NCBI RefSeq assembly: GCF_018448925.1
Contig: NZ_RCWE01000009.1
Location: forward strand, 1-64,000
Direction of reading: 5' to 3'
Length of the DNA: 64,000 bases
Source: Photorhabdus akhurstii
Lineage (GTDB): Bacteria; Pseudomonadota; Gammaproteobacteria; Enterobacterales; Enterobacteriaceae
The notes below the pieces were generated by a model. That model saw nothing but the letters and a program-made list of their open reading frames with translations, was not told where the DNA came from and made no database searches. A program made the translations under genes and the position numbers. How positions within the stretch are numbered: the first letter of the stretch is position 1; each line of letters begins with the position of its first letter. Shown here in pieces: positions 8,566 to 18,454 of the stretch.

Positions 8566-10119
8566 TTAATAGTTAGAAGGCCAAATAAAATCGTTACCAA
8601 CCCAACCATCAAGATCGTATTCACTCATACACTGCTCAGCAAACCCTTTCAATTGATCCACCAAGCCCGAGGCTTGAGAAGCCCATAATACATCAAGTCT
8701 GGTAATTTCATGGTTGCCGGCATAATTTAGCTCGTATAATTCATGCCTGTTAGCGAATTCCGTACCAATAGAGTCCCAAATTAGTTTCATGAGCTTGACT
8801 CGCTCAACTGCGCTGTAACCATTGGAGCCACGCATGTATTTATCAAGATAAGGAGACAGTTCGGGGTTGGAAAAATCGCGGGCATGAGAGTTAATATAAA
8901 TCAAGGCACTGCCCAGATCCTGTTCAATAATTTCTTTTACCTTCGGGTAACCCTGCGTCATAAACCAACGATAAGCTATCCCATACTCGTATCGAGGCAA
9001 TAGGGCATCTTCACCCCAAGGCTCCGGAGATTTAATCATCGCATCACCGAGCGCCCAAAACAGATTACGCCATGACAATACTTCACCAATCCGTGTTTGC
9101 ACGCCACGAAAATCCTTCGTACCTGTGGCTTCAACACCCTTAAGGAGCAATCCAGAAATAAAATCAAGTTTAACCGCCAATCGGGTTACACCATGCAACA
9201 TAGCCCGATGAAAAAAACCCGATTCAGCAAAAAATAACGAAACTTTATCTATATCCCCATAGATAAATACGTTTTCCCAAGGAACCTTTACTTTATCCAG
9301 AATCATTATCGTATCGTTCTCATCAAATCGGGACGAGAGCGGATAATCAAAAGGACTGCCCATTTTATCTGCCGCCATTGAGTAAGAAGGACGACAAATT
9401 AATTTCACTCCTGGCGAATTCATCGGCACAGTAAAGACCAACGCAAATTCCCGTTTCTTGATTGGTAAACCGTAATGACCGATAAAGTTGTAATGGCACA
9501 TCGCCGATCCCGTGGCAACAACTTTAGCGCCGCTGACAATTAATCCATCATCACACTCTTTTTCAACATGAACACAAATATCACCAATTTCATCAGGTGA
9601 TAAATGACGATCTATTGGCGGATTAATAATCGAGTGATTCCAGTAATACACGTTTTCTTGTGAGCGGATATACCAGTTTCTTGCATTATCAGCAAAATCA
9701 CCATAAATATCCGGTCTTACGCCAAGTGAGGTAAGAAACGAAGCCTTATAATCAGGGCTTCTACCCAACCAACCATAACTCATGCGGGCCCATGCGGCGA
9801 TAGCATCACGATCAGCAATTAAATCCTGCTGTGAGTGCGGTATACGGAAAAAGGGATGTGTCACACCAACACTTCCCGTATCTGTAGCCGTAGTCAGTAC
9901 ATCACGATGAGCAGGATCGTGCAAAGCATCGTAAAGTTTCGCAATAGCGCGGGCTGGATTTTGGAAAGCAGGATGGTTGGCAACATTCTGAATGCGTTCA
10001 CCATAAGCCCAGACTTCCCGACCATCGTTTAGCCCATCCAGAAATTCCTTTCCTGTAAGTGGGCGGGTTGTGCGGATACTACCTCCATTCGACGATTTTT
10101 GTTTCATGTTTTCTGACAT
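8566..10119 (-). CDS. HpaB-family FADH2-dependent aromatic monooxygenase, oxygenase component
   Basis: The 517-residue product has the length and layout of 4-hydroxyphenylacetate 3-hydroxylase HpaB: an N-terminal [21 protein letters not shown], the acyl-CoA-dehydrogenase-like middle ([12 protein letters not shown], then [22 protein letters not shown]), and a helical C-terminal domain. Family members hydroxylate phenols ortho to the OH using FADH2 from a separate HpaC reductase. No reductase gene and no hpa catabolic gene is near, so the reductase must be elsewhere. Related enzymes act in secondary metabolism (for example PvcC), so the substrate is open. AAGGG lies before the ATG. It is inserted between xanP and yicH, adjacent in E. 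coli. Confidence 0.85.
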   Translation of the reverse strand: MSENMKQKSSNGGSIRTTRPLTGKEFLDGLNDGREVWAYGERIQNVANHPAFQNPARAIAKLYDALHDPAHRDVLTTATDTGSVGVTHPFFRIPHSQQDLIADRDAIAAWARMSYGWLGRSPDYKASFLTSLGVRPDIYGDFADNARNWYIRSQENVYYWNHSIINPPIDRHLSPDEIGDICVHVEKECDDGLIVSGAKVVATGSAMCHYNFIGHYGLPIKKREFALVFTVPMNSPGVKLICRPSYSMAADKMGSPFDYPLSSRFDENDTIMILDKVKVPWENVFIYGDIDKVSLFFAESGFFHRAMLHGVTRLAVKLDFISGLLLKGVEATGTKDFRGVQTRIGEVLSWRNLFWALGDAMIKSPEPWGEDALLPRYEYGIAYRWFMTQGYPKVKEIIEQDLGSALIYINSHARDFSNPELSPYLDKYMRGSNGYSAVERVKLMKLIWDSIGTEFANRHELYELNYAGNHEITRLDVLWASQASGLVDQLKGFAEQCMSEYDLDGWVGNDFIWPSNY

Positions 10120-10675
10120 AGAAGATCCCTTACATTACTTATTTGCCGGAAGATGGGTGAAAATAAACTATGTAGTGTTATTTCAAGCATCAATCAAATT
10201 GAGAAAGGAATAGAAAGGAATGACGAAAAAACATCATTATTCCATTTATAGCCATCCATTAATACATTAATTCATTCAGATGTCATTGGCTATATTGTCA
10301 TGCAAGAAAATATAGATTTAATTACTATATTAATCACACAATATAATTATTAACAAATTCATACAAACACTATAAGTTACTAATAATAAAAACTTAGCAT
10401 GAAAATTAAAATACAATTAAACAAAGATTAATCTCTTAAGTTTATTTTAATAGAATAAAACGATAACAAATAATTTATTATTCCCCTCATTTCATACCCT
10501 GAAATTATTAGAAATAACAACCAGCATAGTGACTTATTGGTATTTCTATTGTTAAATTATACAAATGTTACAAATAATAATTTCTCCTCGCTCATAACTT
10601 TTATTCACCATCTCTTGAGTGAACGCCAAAATTACGGCATAAAAGGAAGCTATAAGCCGATTAAATTGGAGTCTG
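10120..10675. other. AT-rich spacer between divergent hpaB-like gene and yicH
   Basis: About 555 bases, very AT-rich. It must hold the promoters of both flanking genes. The frame at 10537-10842 overlaps yicH out of phase and is rejected. No repeat or RNA gene is recognised. Confidence 0.5.
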
Positions 10676-12385
10676 ATGATGAGATGGTTAAGAAAATCGC
10701 TGGTTACTCTGTTATTACTGCTAATCCTGGCCGTAATCGCTGTTTATGTCATGATGCAGACAAACTGGGGAGCGCATCAGATCAGTCAATGGCTGAGTCA
10801 TCACAGCCGTTATCAGGTTCAAATCGGCAATATCGAACATAGCTGGTCACAGCCGGGCACTTTGGCATTTTCCAATATTGCCATTAGCAATCAGCAACAG
10901 ACTTTCATTTTAGCGGCTCAAGTTGCCGCATTCGATTTCAACTGGCAGCAACTCACTTCCCCACGTCATTTTCAGCGTCTGTTATTGCAACAGGGCCAAT
11001 TAACCATCAAAGGCCAGCCACAATCGCTCCCTTTTAGCGCCAATATTCTGCAACTTAATCAGATGACTATTCAGTCAGAAAATGCGGACTGGCAAATTCA
11101 AGGGCAAAACATCACCGGCGGTATCACCCCCTGGAACCCACCATCAAATAAGCTGACAGGGAATGGGGAATTCCAATTCAGTGCTGACAAACTGAATTTC
11201 AATGATATTTCTCTTGAAAAAGTCATTATGCGAGGAGATAACCAGCAAAATACCCTGACTATTCGTTCATTTGGTGCAACATTGGCACAAGGTTCGATAT
11301 CGGGTAATGGGCAACGCCGGCCTGATGGTAGCTGGCAGTGGGGCAATTTACTTATCAGCAATATTCGTTGGCAAACGCCAATGGCACTTGAAGAGTTATT
11401 GCTAAAAGCGAACACATTACCCGCAGTCAGCATCAAAGATCTCAGCCTGACTAATGCCAAGCTGGAAGGTAAAAACTGGTCTGCTAATTATCTGGATGCC
11501 TCAGTCAAAAATGTCGGTTTGGCTAACGGACGCTGGCAAGCAAAAGAGGGCATCATTGATTTCAATGTCATGGATACGACGCTAAATGATCTCCATTTCA
11601 CCGATGTTATTGGTCACCTTCTTCTCGCAGGCAATGAACTCACTATTTCTAATCTCACTTCCCGTTGGGAAAAGGGATTATTCCACGTCAAAGGACAATG
11701 GAATCACCAAACAAAGCAATTCAACATCGCCAATGCAACGGTTGCCGGTTTAATTTATACCTTGCCGCAAAACTGGCATCAGTTGTTGAAAAAATCATTG
11801 CCTGAATGGATATCCGGATTTTCCATTAACGAGCTGACGATTAATAACAGCTTGTTGATTGATATTAACCCCGATTTTCCATTCCAGCTTACCGCTCTCA
11901 GCGGTTATATCTATGACATGGAGTTACTGAAAGAAGGGAAATGGGGGATCTGGCGTGGTTCTTCAAATCTCAGTGCCACCAGCGCAACATTTAACAAAGT
12001 TGAATTACGTCGCCCTTACCTTAAATTACATACAGAGGGAAATAAACTGATCATCGACCAATTAGATGCTTCCGTTGATGATGGATTGCTGAAAGTGAAA
12101 GGCACAGTAGATCAACAGGTACAGAAGCCATTCACGTTAGATTTCCGGGGGATAAATGCAGATTTAGCGATTTTGCCTCAATGGCGGTGGGTGCCGTTGA
12201 AATTACAGGGTAAAGGCAATTTCACGCTGTTAATACAGGGAGATCTTGCTGCTGATGATATTAAAAGTACTATCGATGGTTCATTGACTGCCACGAATAA
12301 ACAGTCAGGCAGCGAAACTCAAATTATTAATAAGGGGCAAATATCCATACCAAACTGTGAAACCTGTCCGGTTGTTAAGCTATAG
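10676..12385 (+). CDS. yicH: AsmA-family inner-membrane-anchored protein YicH
   Basis: The 569-residue protein equals E. coli YicH in length. It has one N-terminal membrane anchor (about 5-28, LLLLLILAVIAVYVM) after MMRWLRK, followed by a long beta-rich periplasmic part of AsmA type (repeated LxIxxLxAxVDDGLLKVKG-like strands). AsmA proteins are thought to help move phospholipid across the envelope. GGAG precedes a double ATG (10676, 10679), so the start may be three bases later. The xanP-yicH neighbourhood of E. coli is kept apart from the inserted gene. Confidence 0.88.
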   Translation: MMRWLRKSLVTLLLLLILAVIAVYVMMQTNWGAHQISQWLSHHSRYQVQIGNIEHSWSQPGTLAFSNIAISNQQQTFILAAQVAAFDFNWQQLTSPRHFQRLLLQQGQLTIKGQPQSLPFSANILQLNQMTIQSENADWQIQGQNITGGITPWNPPSNKLTGNGEFQFSADKLNFNDISLEKVIMRGDNQQNTLTIRSFGATLAQGSISGNGQRRPDGSWQWGNLLISNIRWQTPMALEELLLKANTLPAVSIKDLSLTNAKLEGKNWSANYLDASVKNVGLANGRWQAKEGIIDFNVMDTTLNDLHFTDVIGHLLLAGNELTISNLTSRWEKGLFHVKGQWNHQTKQFNIANATVAGLIYTLPQNWHQLLKKSLPEWISGFSINELTINNSLLIDINPDFPFQLTALSGYIYDMELLKEGKWGIWRGSSNLSATSATFNKVELRRPYLKLHTEGNKLIIDQLDASVDDGLLKVKGTVDQQVQKPFTLDFRGINADLAILPQWRWVPLKLQGKGNFTLLIQGDLAADDIKSTIDGSLTATNKQSGSETQIINKGQISIPNCETCPVVKL

Positions 12386-12395
12386 TAACGAATAT

Positions 12396-12415
12396 TCGGG
12401 TACATATGTGCCCGA
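12396..12415 (+). terminator. Stem-loop after yicH
   Basis: An 8-bp GC-rich stem (TCGGGTAC with TGTGCCCGA, one G-T pair) starts 10 bases past the yicH stop; the T run behind it is short. Confidence 0.5.
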
Positions 12416-12558
12416 TTCAATCTTATAATAGTTATTTCCTATTTCAATCCATTAATAAAATCTCCGATCAGTATCAGCCGAAAAACCGTATTAATATTGA
12501 TATGTTAAAAACGCAATTAAATTTTACCCATTGAAGTTGTGATAAGGTACAATAAATC

Positions 12559-12978
12559 ATGTGTATACTGCCTGAATCTATTGAAAACACGCTGCAAAAT
12601 TATGACCGTATTGTTGTCGGCGGCATCATCAGAGATCAAAATGGCAATATTCTGTTCTTACAACGAGCGACTGATGAATCGCCGCCAAATCTCTGGGAAA
12701 TTCCTTCCGGCGGTGTAGAAAAAGGAGAAAATCTATTACAAGCACTATCTCGCGAAATAGAAGAGGAGACCGGACTACTGCTTGATGATGTTATTGGTTT
12801 TCTCAGCGCGGTGGAATATTCTATTAAGGAGGCTCGATGCCTCCAGGTAAATTTTAATGTCAAATGCACAGGTGAAGTTAAGCTTTCGCCTGAACATGCG
12901 CAATATCAATGGAGCAATATAGCCAATTTCCGCAGTGAACTTGATGACTTTATGCTGCGTGTACTCAACGAAGCTTAA
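12559..12978 (+). CDS. Nudix hydrolase
   Basis: The 139-residue product contains a perfect Nudix box, Gx5Ex7REUxEExGU, at residues 51-73 (Arg65-Glu66, Glu69-Glu70). The preceding strand is LWEIPSGGVEKGE. Such enzymes cleave nucleoside diphosphates linked to another group. The substrate cannot be told; the short one-domain form resembles housecleaning or NTP pyrophosphatase types. It stands alone between yicH and the convergent fabY. Confidence 0.9.
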   Translation: MCILPESIENTLQNYDRIVVGGIIRDQNGNILFLQRATDESPPNLWEIPSGGVEKGENLLQALSREIEEETGLLLDDVIGFLSAVEYSIKEARCLQVNFNVKCTGEVKLSPEHAQYQWSNIANFRSELDDFMLRVLNEA

Positions 12979-13030
12979 TTTTATAAAAACGACTCTTATT
13001 ATTGCTACTGATGATATAAGAAATACCACC

Positions 13031-13051
13031 AGTGGCATATCTAATGCCACT
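13031..13051. terminator. Hairpin between the Nudix gene and fabY
   Basis: AGTGGCAT and ATGCCACT form a perfect 8-bp stem with a 5-base loop, just past the fabY stop and between convergent genes. There is no clear T run on either side, so the role is uncertain. Confidence 0.4.
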
Positions 13052-13058
13052 GAAAAAT

Positions 13059-13976
13059 CTAAGCGATAGCCGTATAAGCATTCGGCAATACCATATAAGT
13101 GCCAGTAAATACCGCACCGATTCCCTGATCACCGCTGACAATCACATCCAACTTCACTCTCGCTTTACTGCCTTGCGCCAGACGAGCCAAATCGCCGCTC
13201 ATATTTTTAAGATCAGCAACAGATTTTGGCCTGCCGATAACCGGTTTTTTGTAACGGATATCGGCATCAGCCAGAATGATATCACCACCTAGTTGACGTT
13301 CCTGTAACAACAGCCAGATCAATCCCCAACCGGTCAGGGTTGCCAGAGAAAACAGACTGCCGGCAAAGATAGTTTGGTGAGGATTTTGATTCCCGGCTTC
13401 CGGCATGGTGGTAATAAAGCTCTGACCGGTATATTGAGAAATGCGTACCCCCATTTTTTCACTGAGGGGAATATGTTTGTACCAAGCTTGTTGCAGTTCG
13501 TTGCACCAATCTGGCCGATGAAGAATATCATCCAGTGTCGCGACCGGCTTTATCATCAGAAAATGGCGAACCGGGGTTGTTTGCGGGCTAGTAATTGGCC
13601 CACGGTTTTCAAACCCCAATTTACTGAAAAACTCCACCGCATGTTCACGAGCACTGCACACGACCCGTTTAACACCTTCCTGACGGGCAACAGATTCCAA
13701 AGCCATTGCAATTAATTTTCCTAACCCTCTACCTTGCACGTTAGGATGCACTGCCAGAAAGCGGATTGCCCCTTCACTATCCGCATTGATATATAAACGC
13801 CCTACCGCCACCGGATTACCTTTCTCATCCACCACCATCTGGTGATGAGCCATCGTGTCATAACCATCTTTCTCAGAGCCTACAGGCTGATGCAATGGTT
13901 TACGCAGCATTTCCCAACGAAATCGATAATATGCTTCCAGTTCTTGTTCTGTTTCAGGTACTCGCAGATGATACAT
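13059..13976 (-). CDS. fabY: FabY-type acetyltransferase/thioesterase fusion (YiiD)
   Basis: The 305-residue protein has an N-terminal GNAT domain (about 1-145; acetyl-CoA loop [10 protein letters not shown]) and a C-terminal hot-dog thioesterase-like domain (about 160-300, with [21 protein letters not shown]). This is the architecture of E. coli YiiD/FabY, reported to start fatty-acid synthesis by making acetoacetyl-ACP from malonyl-ACP. It follows dtd on the same strand after 72 bases, the E. coli arrangement, so the pair is probably one operon. Confidence 0.88.
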   Translation of the reverse strand: MYHLRVPETEQELEAYYRFRWEMLRKPLHQPVGSEKDGYDTMAHHQMVVDEKGNPVAVGRLYINADSEGAIRFLAVHPNVQGRGLGKLIAMALESVARQEGVKRVVCSAREHAVEFFSKLGFENRGPITSPQTTPVRHFLMIKPVATLDDILHRPDWCNELQQAWYKHIPLSEKMGVRISQYTGQSFITTMPEAGNQNPHQTIFAGSLFSLATLTGWGLIWLLLQERQLGGDIILADADIRYKKPVIGRPKSVADLKNMSGDLARLAQGSKARVKLDVIVSGDQGIGAVFTGTYMVLPNAYTAIA

Positions 13977-14048
13977 AGAAACTGCCCCTTTCTTTTGCTC
14001 ATGATGTTTAATCGGGGATGGTTGCGTTCTACTGGCTATTTTTGGTTG

Positions 14049-14486
14049 CTAGACCTGCAACCAGAAAGTGACTGGCCCATCGTTTGTCAGGCTGACTTTC
14101 ATATCGGCAGCAAACCGCCCGATTTCTGTTTTTACACCACTTTGGCGGCATTGTTCAACAAAATAGCGATATAATTCATCGGCCTTATCTGGGGCGGCGC
14201 CGCCAGAAAAACTGGGTCGCATGCCCTTTTGAGTATCGGCAGCCAGTGTAAACTGAGAAACAACTAGCAAACTGCCTCCGATTTGTTGGATATTCAAGTT
14301 CATTTTGTCCTGTTCATCACTGAATATCCGATATCCTATCACCTTCTCACACAACCGTTTTGCCTTCTGTTGATCATCTCCTTTCTCAACGCCTAGCAAC
14401 ACCAGCAGGCCGTGACCAATTTCCCCAACGACTTCGTTCTTAACAACAACATTTGCCTGTGTTACCCGCTGGATTAACGCGATCAT
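14049..14486 (-). CDS. dtd: D-aminoacyl-tRNA deacylase
   Basis: The 145-residue protein has both Dtd signatures: [12 protein letters not shown] (77-88) and the Gly-cisPro loop NDGPVT (135-140). It removes D-amino acids, and also glycine from tRNA-Ala, in the cytoplasm. Length is exactly that of E. coli Dtd. It is the first gene of a probable dtd-fabY unit. Confidence 0.96.
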   Translation of the reverse strand: MIALIQRVTQANVVVKNEVVGEIGHGLLVLLGVEKGDDQQKAKRLCEKVIGYRIFSDEQDKMNLNIQQIGGSLLVVSQFTLAADTQKGMRPSFSGGAAPDKADELYRYFVEQCRQSGVKTEIGRFAADMKVSLTNDGPVTFWLQV

Positions 14487-14528
14487 ATTTTTCCTTTATT
14501 TAGATAGTCGCATCAGCACACTATCTTC

Positions 14529-14655
14529 TATACCCGTCATCTTTCAAGTCGCCTCTTTGTTGGCTGCACTCACTCACCCCGGTCACATAGTTATCTATGC
14601 TCCCGGGGATTCGCTCCCTTGCCGTCGCGATCCATCTTGAAATCCATAGGGTATA
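14529..14655. repeat. ERIC (IRU) element, copy 2
   Basis: A 127-bp palindromic element bounded by TATACCC and GGGTATA, nearly identical to the copy at 8396-8521. It ends one base before the yihX stop codon, so it forms the 3' untranslated part of yihX mRNA and separates yihX from dtd. Confidence 0.92.
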
Positions 14656-15282
14656 TTATCCATTCAATCCTTCATTTTGTTCAGAAAAACCGCTTGCTTC
14701 GAAATAATCCGGCACGGTCTGCCTATCAACAACATGAACACTATTGATCCCTAACGCCCTGGCTGCTTCCACATTTTCCAGCACATCGTCAAAAAACACG
14801 GTTTGATCCGGTGAAAAACCTTCTGTCTGAAGCACATATTTGAAAATATCGGGTTCAGGCTTACGCATTGCCAAATCCTGCGACAAATAGAGATAATCAG
14901 CGGATGCCGCAATTTCAGGATAATTATGCGGCCAGTAATCCAGGTGTAAACGGTTGGTGTTGGATAACACCACAACCCGGTGTCCCGCTTCACGTAATTT
15001 CTTCATTATTTGAATGATTTCAGGCCGAATATCAATAAAGATAGCATGCCATCCCGTAGCAAACTGCTCAAAACTGAGTGAAATATTCATTTCCTGACAT
15101 AAAGTATCAGCGAATTCCAGATCAGTAATTTGACCACGCTCATGTTTTTCAAACGTTTCTCCCATAGAGAAACTTTTAGTCAAAGTCGCAAGAGGTGTCC
15201 CGCTCAAATTACTCCATACCGCTAAAACTCTTTTAAAATCAATCTCAATAATCACATTACCCATATCGAAGATATATAACAT
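14656..15282 (-). CDS. yihX: HAD-family glucose-1-phosphate phosphatase YihX
   Basis: The 208-residue protein aligns with E. coli YihX along its length. The nucleophile loop is FDMGNV (Asp6; the position two residues on is Gly, as in E. coli), motif II is VVLSNTNR, and the acidic loop is VFFDDVLENVEAA. The C-terminus (SGFSEQNEGLNG) runs beyond the E. coli end and stops at the ERIC boundary. The ribosome site AGGGGG lies before the ATG. The known activity is hydrolysis of alpha-D-glucose-1-phosphate. Confidence 0.9.
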   Translation of the reverse strand: MLYIFDMGNVIIEIDFKRVLAVWSNLSGTPLATLTKSFSMGETFEKHERGQITDLEFADTLCQEMNISLSFEQFATGWHAIFIDIRPEIIQIMKKLREAGHRVVVLSNTNRLHLDYWPHNYPEIAASADYLYLSQDLAMRKPEPDIFKYVLQTEGFSPDQTVFFDDVLENVEAARALGINSVHVVDRQTVPDYFEASGFSEQNEGLNG

Positions 15283-15438
15283 AATTACCCCCTGGCTAAT
15301 TAATAACTTTTTACTTTAATCGTATTTTCAATTAGAAAACAGTACGGACCAGTAAAAAGCGAATCACTTCACGGTATTTTTCTTACGAAACGATAAAGTA
15401 GCACCCAGATTAAAAAAGTCGAGTAAGGTGTTATATTT

Positions 15439-16893
15439 ATGTTGTGGTTCCTCCTCTGTATCGGCCTTCTTCTGGCTGGATATTTCATATACGGCAAAAT
15501 TGTCGAAAAGATATTCACTATTCGGCCAGAAAGAAAAACCCCCGCTCTTTCTATGGCTGATGGTGTTGATTATGTGGCTATGTCCACCCCAAAAGTTTGG
15601 TTAATTCAGTTACTGAATATCGCTGGCGTTGGCCCTATTTTCGGTCCAATTCTTGGCGCCCTCTATGGCCCGCTCGCTATGCTGTGGATTGTATTCGGCT
15701 GTATCTTTGCCGGTGCCGTACACGATTACTTCTCCGGTATGCTCAGTGTGCGTGCCCGCGGCGCATCCGTGCCCGTTATCGTTGGTAACGAACTGGGCAA
15801 AACCATGAAGCATTTCATGAATATATTTGCTGTTATTCTGCTGATGCTAGTTGGCGTCGTCTTTGTTTTGAGTCCAGCCGGCTTACTGAATAACTTGCTG
15901 AAAGAGGCAATGGGTTGGGATAACATTGCTATCTGGGTCGGTATTATCTTTGCTTACTATATTCTCGCAACGCTGGTTCCTATTGATAAAATCATTGGTC
16001 GCCTTTACCCACTGTTTGGTGCATTGCTGCTGTTTATGTCTGTCGCGCTGATGGTCGGTTTAGCGATGAGCGACAAGCCTTTCTATTCTCAAGGATTGGA
16101 TTTCACCACTAACTTTAACCCGAAAGATCTGCCTATTTGGCCATTGCTGTTCGTCACGATTGCCTGTGGCGCTATTTCAGGTTTCCACGCCACTCAGTCT
16201 CCGCTGATGGCACGCTGTATGCAAAATGAAAAAAATGGTCGCTTCGTTTTCTACGGCGCAATGATTGGCGAAGGTATTATCGCACTGATCTGGTGTACAT
16301 TGGGCCTGAGTTTCTATGAAGATACTAACGCGTTGCAAGCCGTGATTGATCAGGGTACGGCCTCTCTGGTTGTTCACGAAGTGTCAACTTCTCTGTTAGG
16401 TACTGTCGGCGGTATTCTGGCAATCCTCGGCGTAGTGATTTTACCCATTACTTCTGGCGATACCGCGTTCCGTTCCGCCCGGCTGATTATTGCTGAATTC
16501 TTGAATATTCCTCAGCAACAAATGGCTAAACGCCTGTTATTAAGTGTGCCAATGTTTATTGTCGGCTATCTGATCACCAAAACTGACTTCAATATTATCT
16601 GGCGTTACTTTGGCTGGGCAAATCAAACCACAGCAATGGTCATGCTATGGGCTGCCTCAGCATGGTTGCTGCGTCGCAATAAATTCCATTGGATTACCAC
16701 CCTGCCTGCCATGTTTATGACCGCAGTGTGCTTCACCTATCTGGCATTTGCGCCAGAAGGTTTTGCGCTAAACTGGAATATCTCCGTTGTTATCGGACTG
16801 GCAGCAATGGCGGTTGTCACAATTGCTTTCTTTGTGAAAATCCGCTCTCAATCGGCTTCCGATAATATAAACGCCGAAGCATTAAATGAGTAA
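15439..16893 (+). CDS. CstA-family carbon-starvation transporter, short form
   Basis: The 484-residue protein has about 13-14 hydrophobic segments and CstA hallmarks: YVAMSTPKVWLIQLLNIAGVGPIFGPILGALYG-type N-terminal part and GAISGFHATQSPLMARC. E. coli CstA and BtsT are about 700 residues, whereas this is the compact form without the long C-terminal extension. Members import pyruvate or peptides when carbon runs short. AAGGTG precedes the ATG; it is divergent from yihX and has its own terminator. Confidence 0.9.
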   Translation: MLWFLLCIGLLLAGYFIYGKIVEKIFTIRPERKTPALSMADGVDYVAMSTPKVWLIQLLNIAGVGPIFGPILGALYGPLAMLWIVFGCIFAGAVHDYFSGMLSVRARGASVPVIVGNELGKTMKHFMNIFAVILLMLVGVVFVLSPAGLLNNLLKEAMGWDNIAIWVGIIFAYYILATLVPIDKIIGRLYPLFGALLLFMSVALMVGLAMSDKPFYSQGLDFTTNFNPKDLPIWPLLFVTIACGAISGFHATQSPLMARCMQNEKNGRFVFYGAMIGEGIIALIWCTLGLSFYEDTNALQAVIDQGTASLVVHEVSTSLLGTVGGILAILGVVILPITSGDTAFRSARLIIAEFLNIPQQQMAKRLLLSVPMFIVGYLITKTDFNIIWRYFGWANQTTAMVMLWAASAWLLRRNKFHWITTLPAMFMTAVCFTYLAFAPEGFALNWNISVVIGLAAMAVVTIAFFVKIRSQSASDNINAEALNE

Positions 16894-16924
16894 AAACCCA
16901 AGAAGATATTAAATATCACAACCG

Positions 16925-16953
16925 CCCCTCACGATAAAAAGTCGAGGGGTTTT
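16925..16953 (+). terminator. Intrinsic terminator of the cstA-like gene
   Basis: CCCCTC and GAGGGG form a 6-bp GC-rich stem followed by TTTT, 31 bases past the stop codon. Confidence 0.75.
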
Positions 16954-17649
16954 AATTGCCGATCTCCATTTATCGTGACAAAAAACATTTACTCCTCCCG
17001 CAAATATCAGACGAAACATCACATGAATATTGACAGTTTAAGTGTTACGACCAGAAAAATGAGTGAAGAAAGTATCATTTCCCCATAGAGAATGTCTGGG
17101 ATAGCTTCTTTATGAAAGCTTAATGCCCACTAAATAGTGACAAAAATAGTGGCAAACAATGAAAAAGAATTCATCTGGGTAGAGGGTTAATTGTAGAAAA
17201 TTGGATAGTTTAAGCCCTTTAAAAGCAAATCTATGAATAGTCGTTAAATTAGGAAGTTTCCAGGCAAAGGTACGATTCGTTGTTTCTAATCGTTTCCTGC
17301 TTAACTATTAAATAAAAAACAACTCATCGAAACTCTCGCCAAATGATAATCACGCAGATCCTACTGAATAGTGGCAGACATAAATAAGATTGACTACAAT
17401 TGTTATTAGCAGCACACTACGAATAGTGGGTTAAATTATACACCGTTCGAATACCATGCTTTAATAAATGTAGGTTTGTACGTTTTCAAATGCGATACCA
17501 AAGAGAGTGACACCCATTAATGGACAACTTGCCTTTGGATAATTGGTCGCTTGTATCGAAGTAAACGATCCTAAACTGAGCTTGATGAATTCCCTACCCT
17601 GAATACGGGGAAAGGTCTTGAATGTTTGTAGAAAACTGGAGAATCAACC
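16954..17649. other. 696-base spacer without a recognised gene
   Basis: No frame looks like protein on either strand. The motif AATAGTG(GCA) recurs at about 17137, 17149, 17369 and 17423. The 3' part must carry the promoter of the DUF5993/dsbB-like pair. Confidence 0.5.
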
Positions 17650-17808
17650 ATGTATATGTTTTTACCTTTTTTACTCGCATTATTTGCGGCTATCACCACC
17701 TTATATGGAAAGTATAAAACCAGTTATACCCTGTGGGGTCTTCTTTTGGTGACGACTGTAGCTTGGTTTATCCATCATGCAACTGATTCGTTAAATCTAT
17801 CTTTTTAA
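17650..17808 (+). CDS. Small membrane protein of DUF5993 type
   Basis: A 52-residue product, MYMFLPFLLALFAAITTLYG followed by a charged turn (KYKTSY) and a second hydrophobic stretch (LWGLLLVTTVAWFIHHA), predicting two membrane helices. GGAG lies seven bases before the ATG. It ends 14 bases before the DsbB-like gene. I recall that small DUF5993 proteins commonly precede DsbB-family genes, so a joint function in disulfide chemistry is likely but unproven. Confidence 0.75.
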   Translation: MYMFLPFLLALFAAITTLYGKYKTSYTLWGLLLVTTVAWFIHHATDSLNLSF

Positions 17809-17822
17809 CGGGAGACAATCTG

Positions 17823-18392
17823 ATGAATCAGGTATTAGCAACAAAACAACAGATCAGCTACGGCATGATATTTAACCTCATTGGGTTATTTGCTATCAGT
17901 GCTGTTCTAACCCTTGCCTTCTATTATCAATTGGTCCTTTCAGAACTCCCTTGTCCATTGTGTCTGCTACAGCGAGCGGGCATGATCATGATAGGGTTTG
18001 GTTTCCTGTTTAATCTGTGTTTTGGTATCAAAAGCGCACATTATGCCTTGTCACTGCTTGGCTGTATCGTGACTGGCATTGTTGCGATCCGACAAGTGTT
18101 TTTACATATCACCCCCGGTGATCTCGGTTATGGTTCCGCCCTTTTTGGTATACATTTCTATACTTGGGCCCTTATTTGCTCAGTTATCGCGATTATCGGC
18201 ATATCCGTCATGCTGATATTGAAAAGCCTGGAGAAAACAACCGAAGCAAAACAAAAAACGTCTGTTATCGGTCAGATTATCATCGGATTATTTGTCATAT
18301 TAATTACCGCAAATTTAATCTCCACCATTTTGGAGTGTGGCGGTGGGCAGTGTGATGACAACCCAACGTTCTATCAATTGCTCGGTAAATAA
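17823..18392 (+). CDS. DsbB-family disulfide bond formation protein
   Basis: The 189-residue inner-membrane protein has about five hydrophobic helices (including one near the C-terminus) and the quinone-side CPLC pair (Cys44, Cys47) after ELP. E. coli DsbB has a second Cys pair in the loop between helices 3 and 4. Here that loop (FLHITPGDLGYGSALFG) has no Cys. Instead a CGGGQC pair (Cys172, Cys177) sits at the C-terminal end. So electron entry from its partner must differ from classical DsbB. GGGAG lies before the ATG; it is coupled to the DUF5993 gene. No DsbA-like gene is nearby. Confidence 0.85.
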   Translation: MNQVLATKQQISYGMIFNLIGLFAISAVLTLAFYYQLVLSELPCPLCLLQRAGMIMIGFGFLFNLCFGIKSAHYALSLLGCIVTGIVAIRQVFLHITPGDLGYGSALFGIHFYTWALICSVIAIIGISVMLILKSLEKTTEAKQKTSVIGQIIIGLFVILITANLISTILECGGGQCDDNPTFYQLLGK

Positions 18393-18401
18393 TTCGTTTG
18401 T

Positions 18402-18431
18402 TAAAAAAACTCAGGGCGCCATCGGCGCCCT
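18402..18431 (-). terminator. Intrinsic terminator of typA
   Basis: AGGGCGCC and GGCGCCCT form an 8-bp GC stem with a 3-base loop. On the minus strand it is followed by GAGTTTTTTT, 24 bases past the typA stop. It may also end the dsbB-like transcript coming from the other side. Confidence 0.8.
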
Positions 18432-18454
18432 AAGCATGGGTATTACAGGAAAGA

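Noticed and set aside
10537-10842. 101-codon frame overlapping yicH
   Set aside because: Out of frame with yicH, begins in AT-rich spacer, and loses coding character inside yicH.
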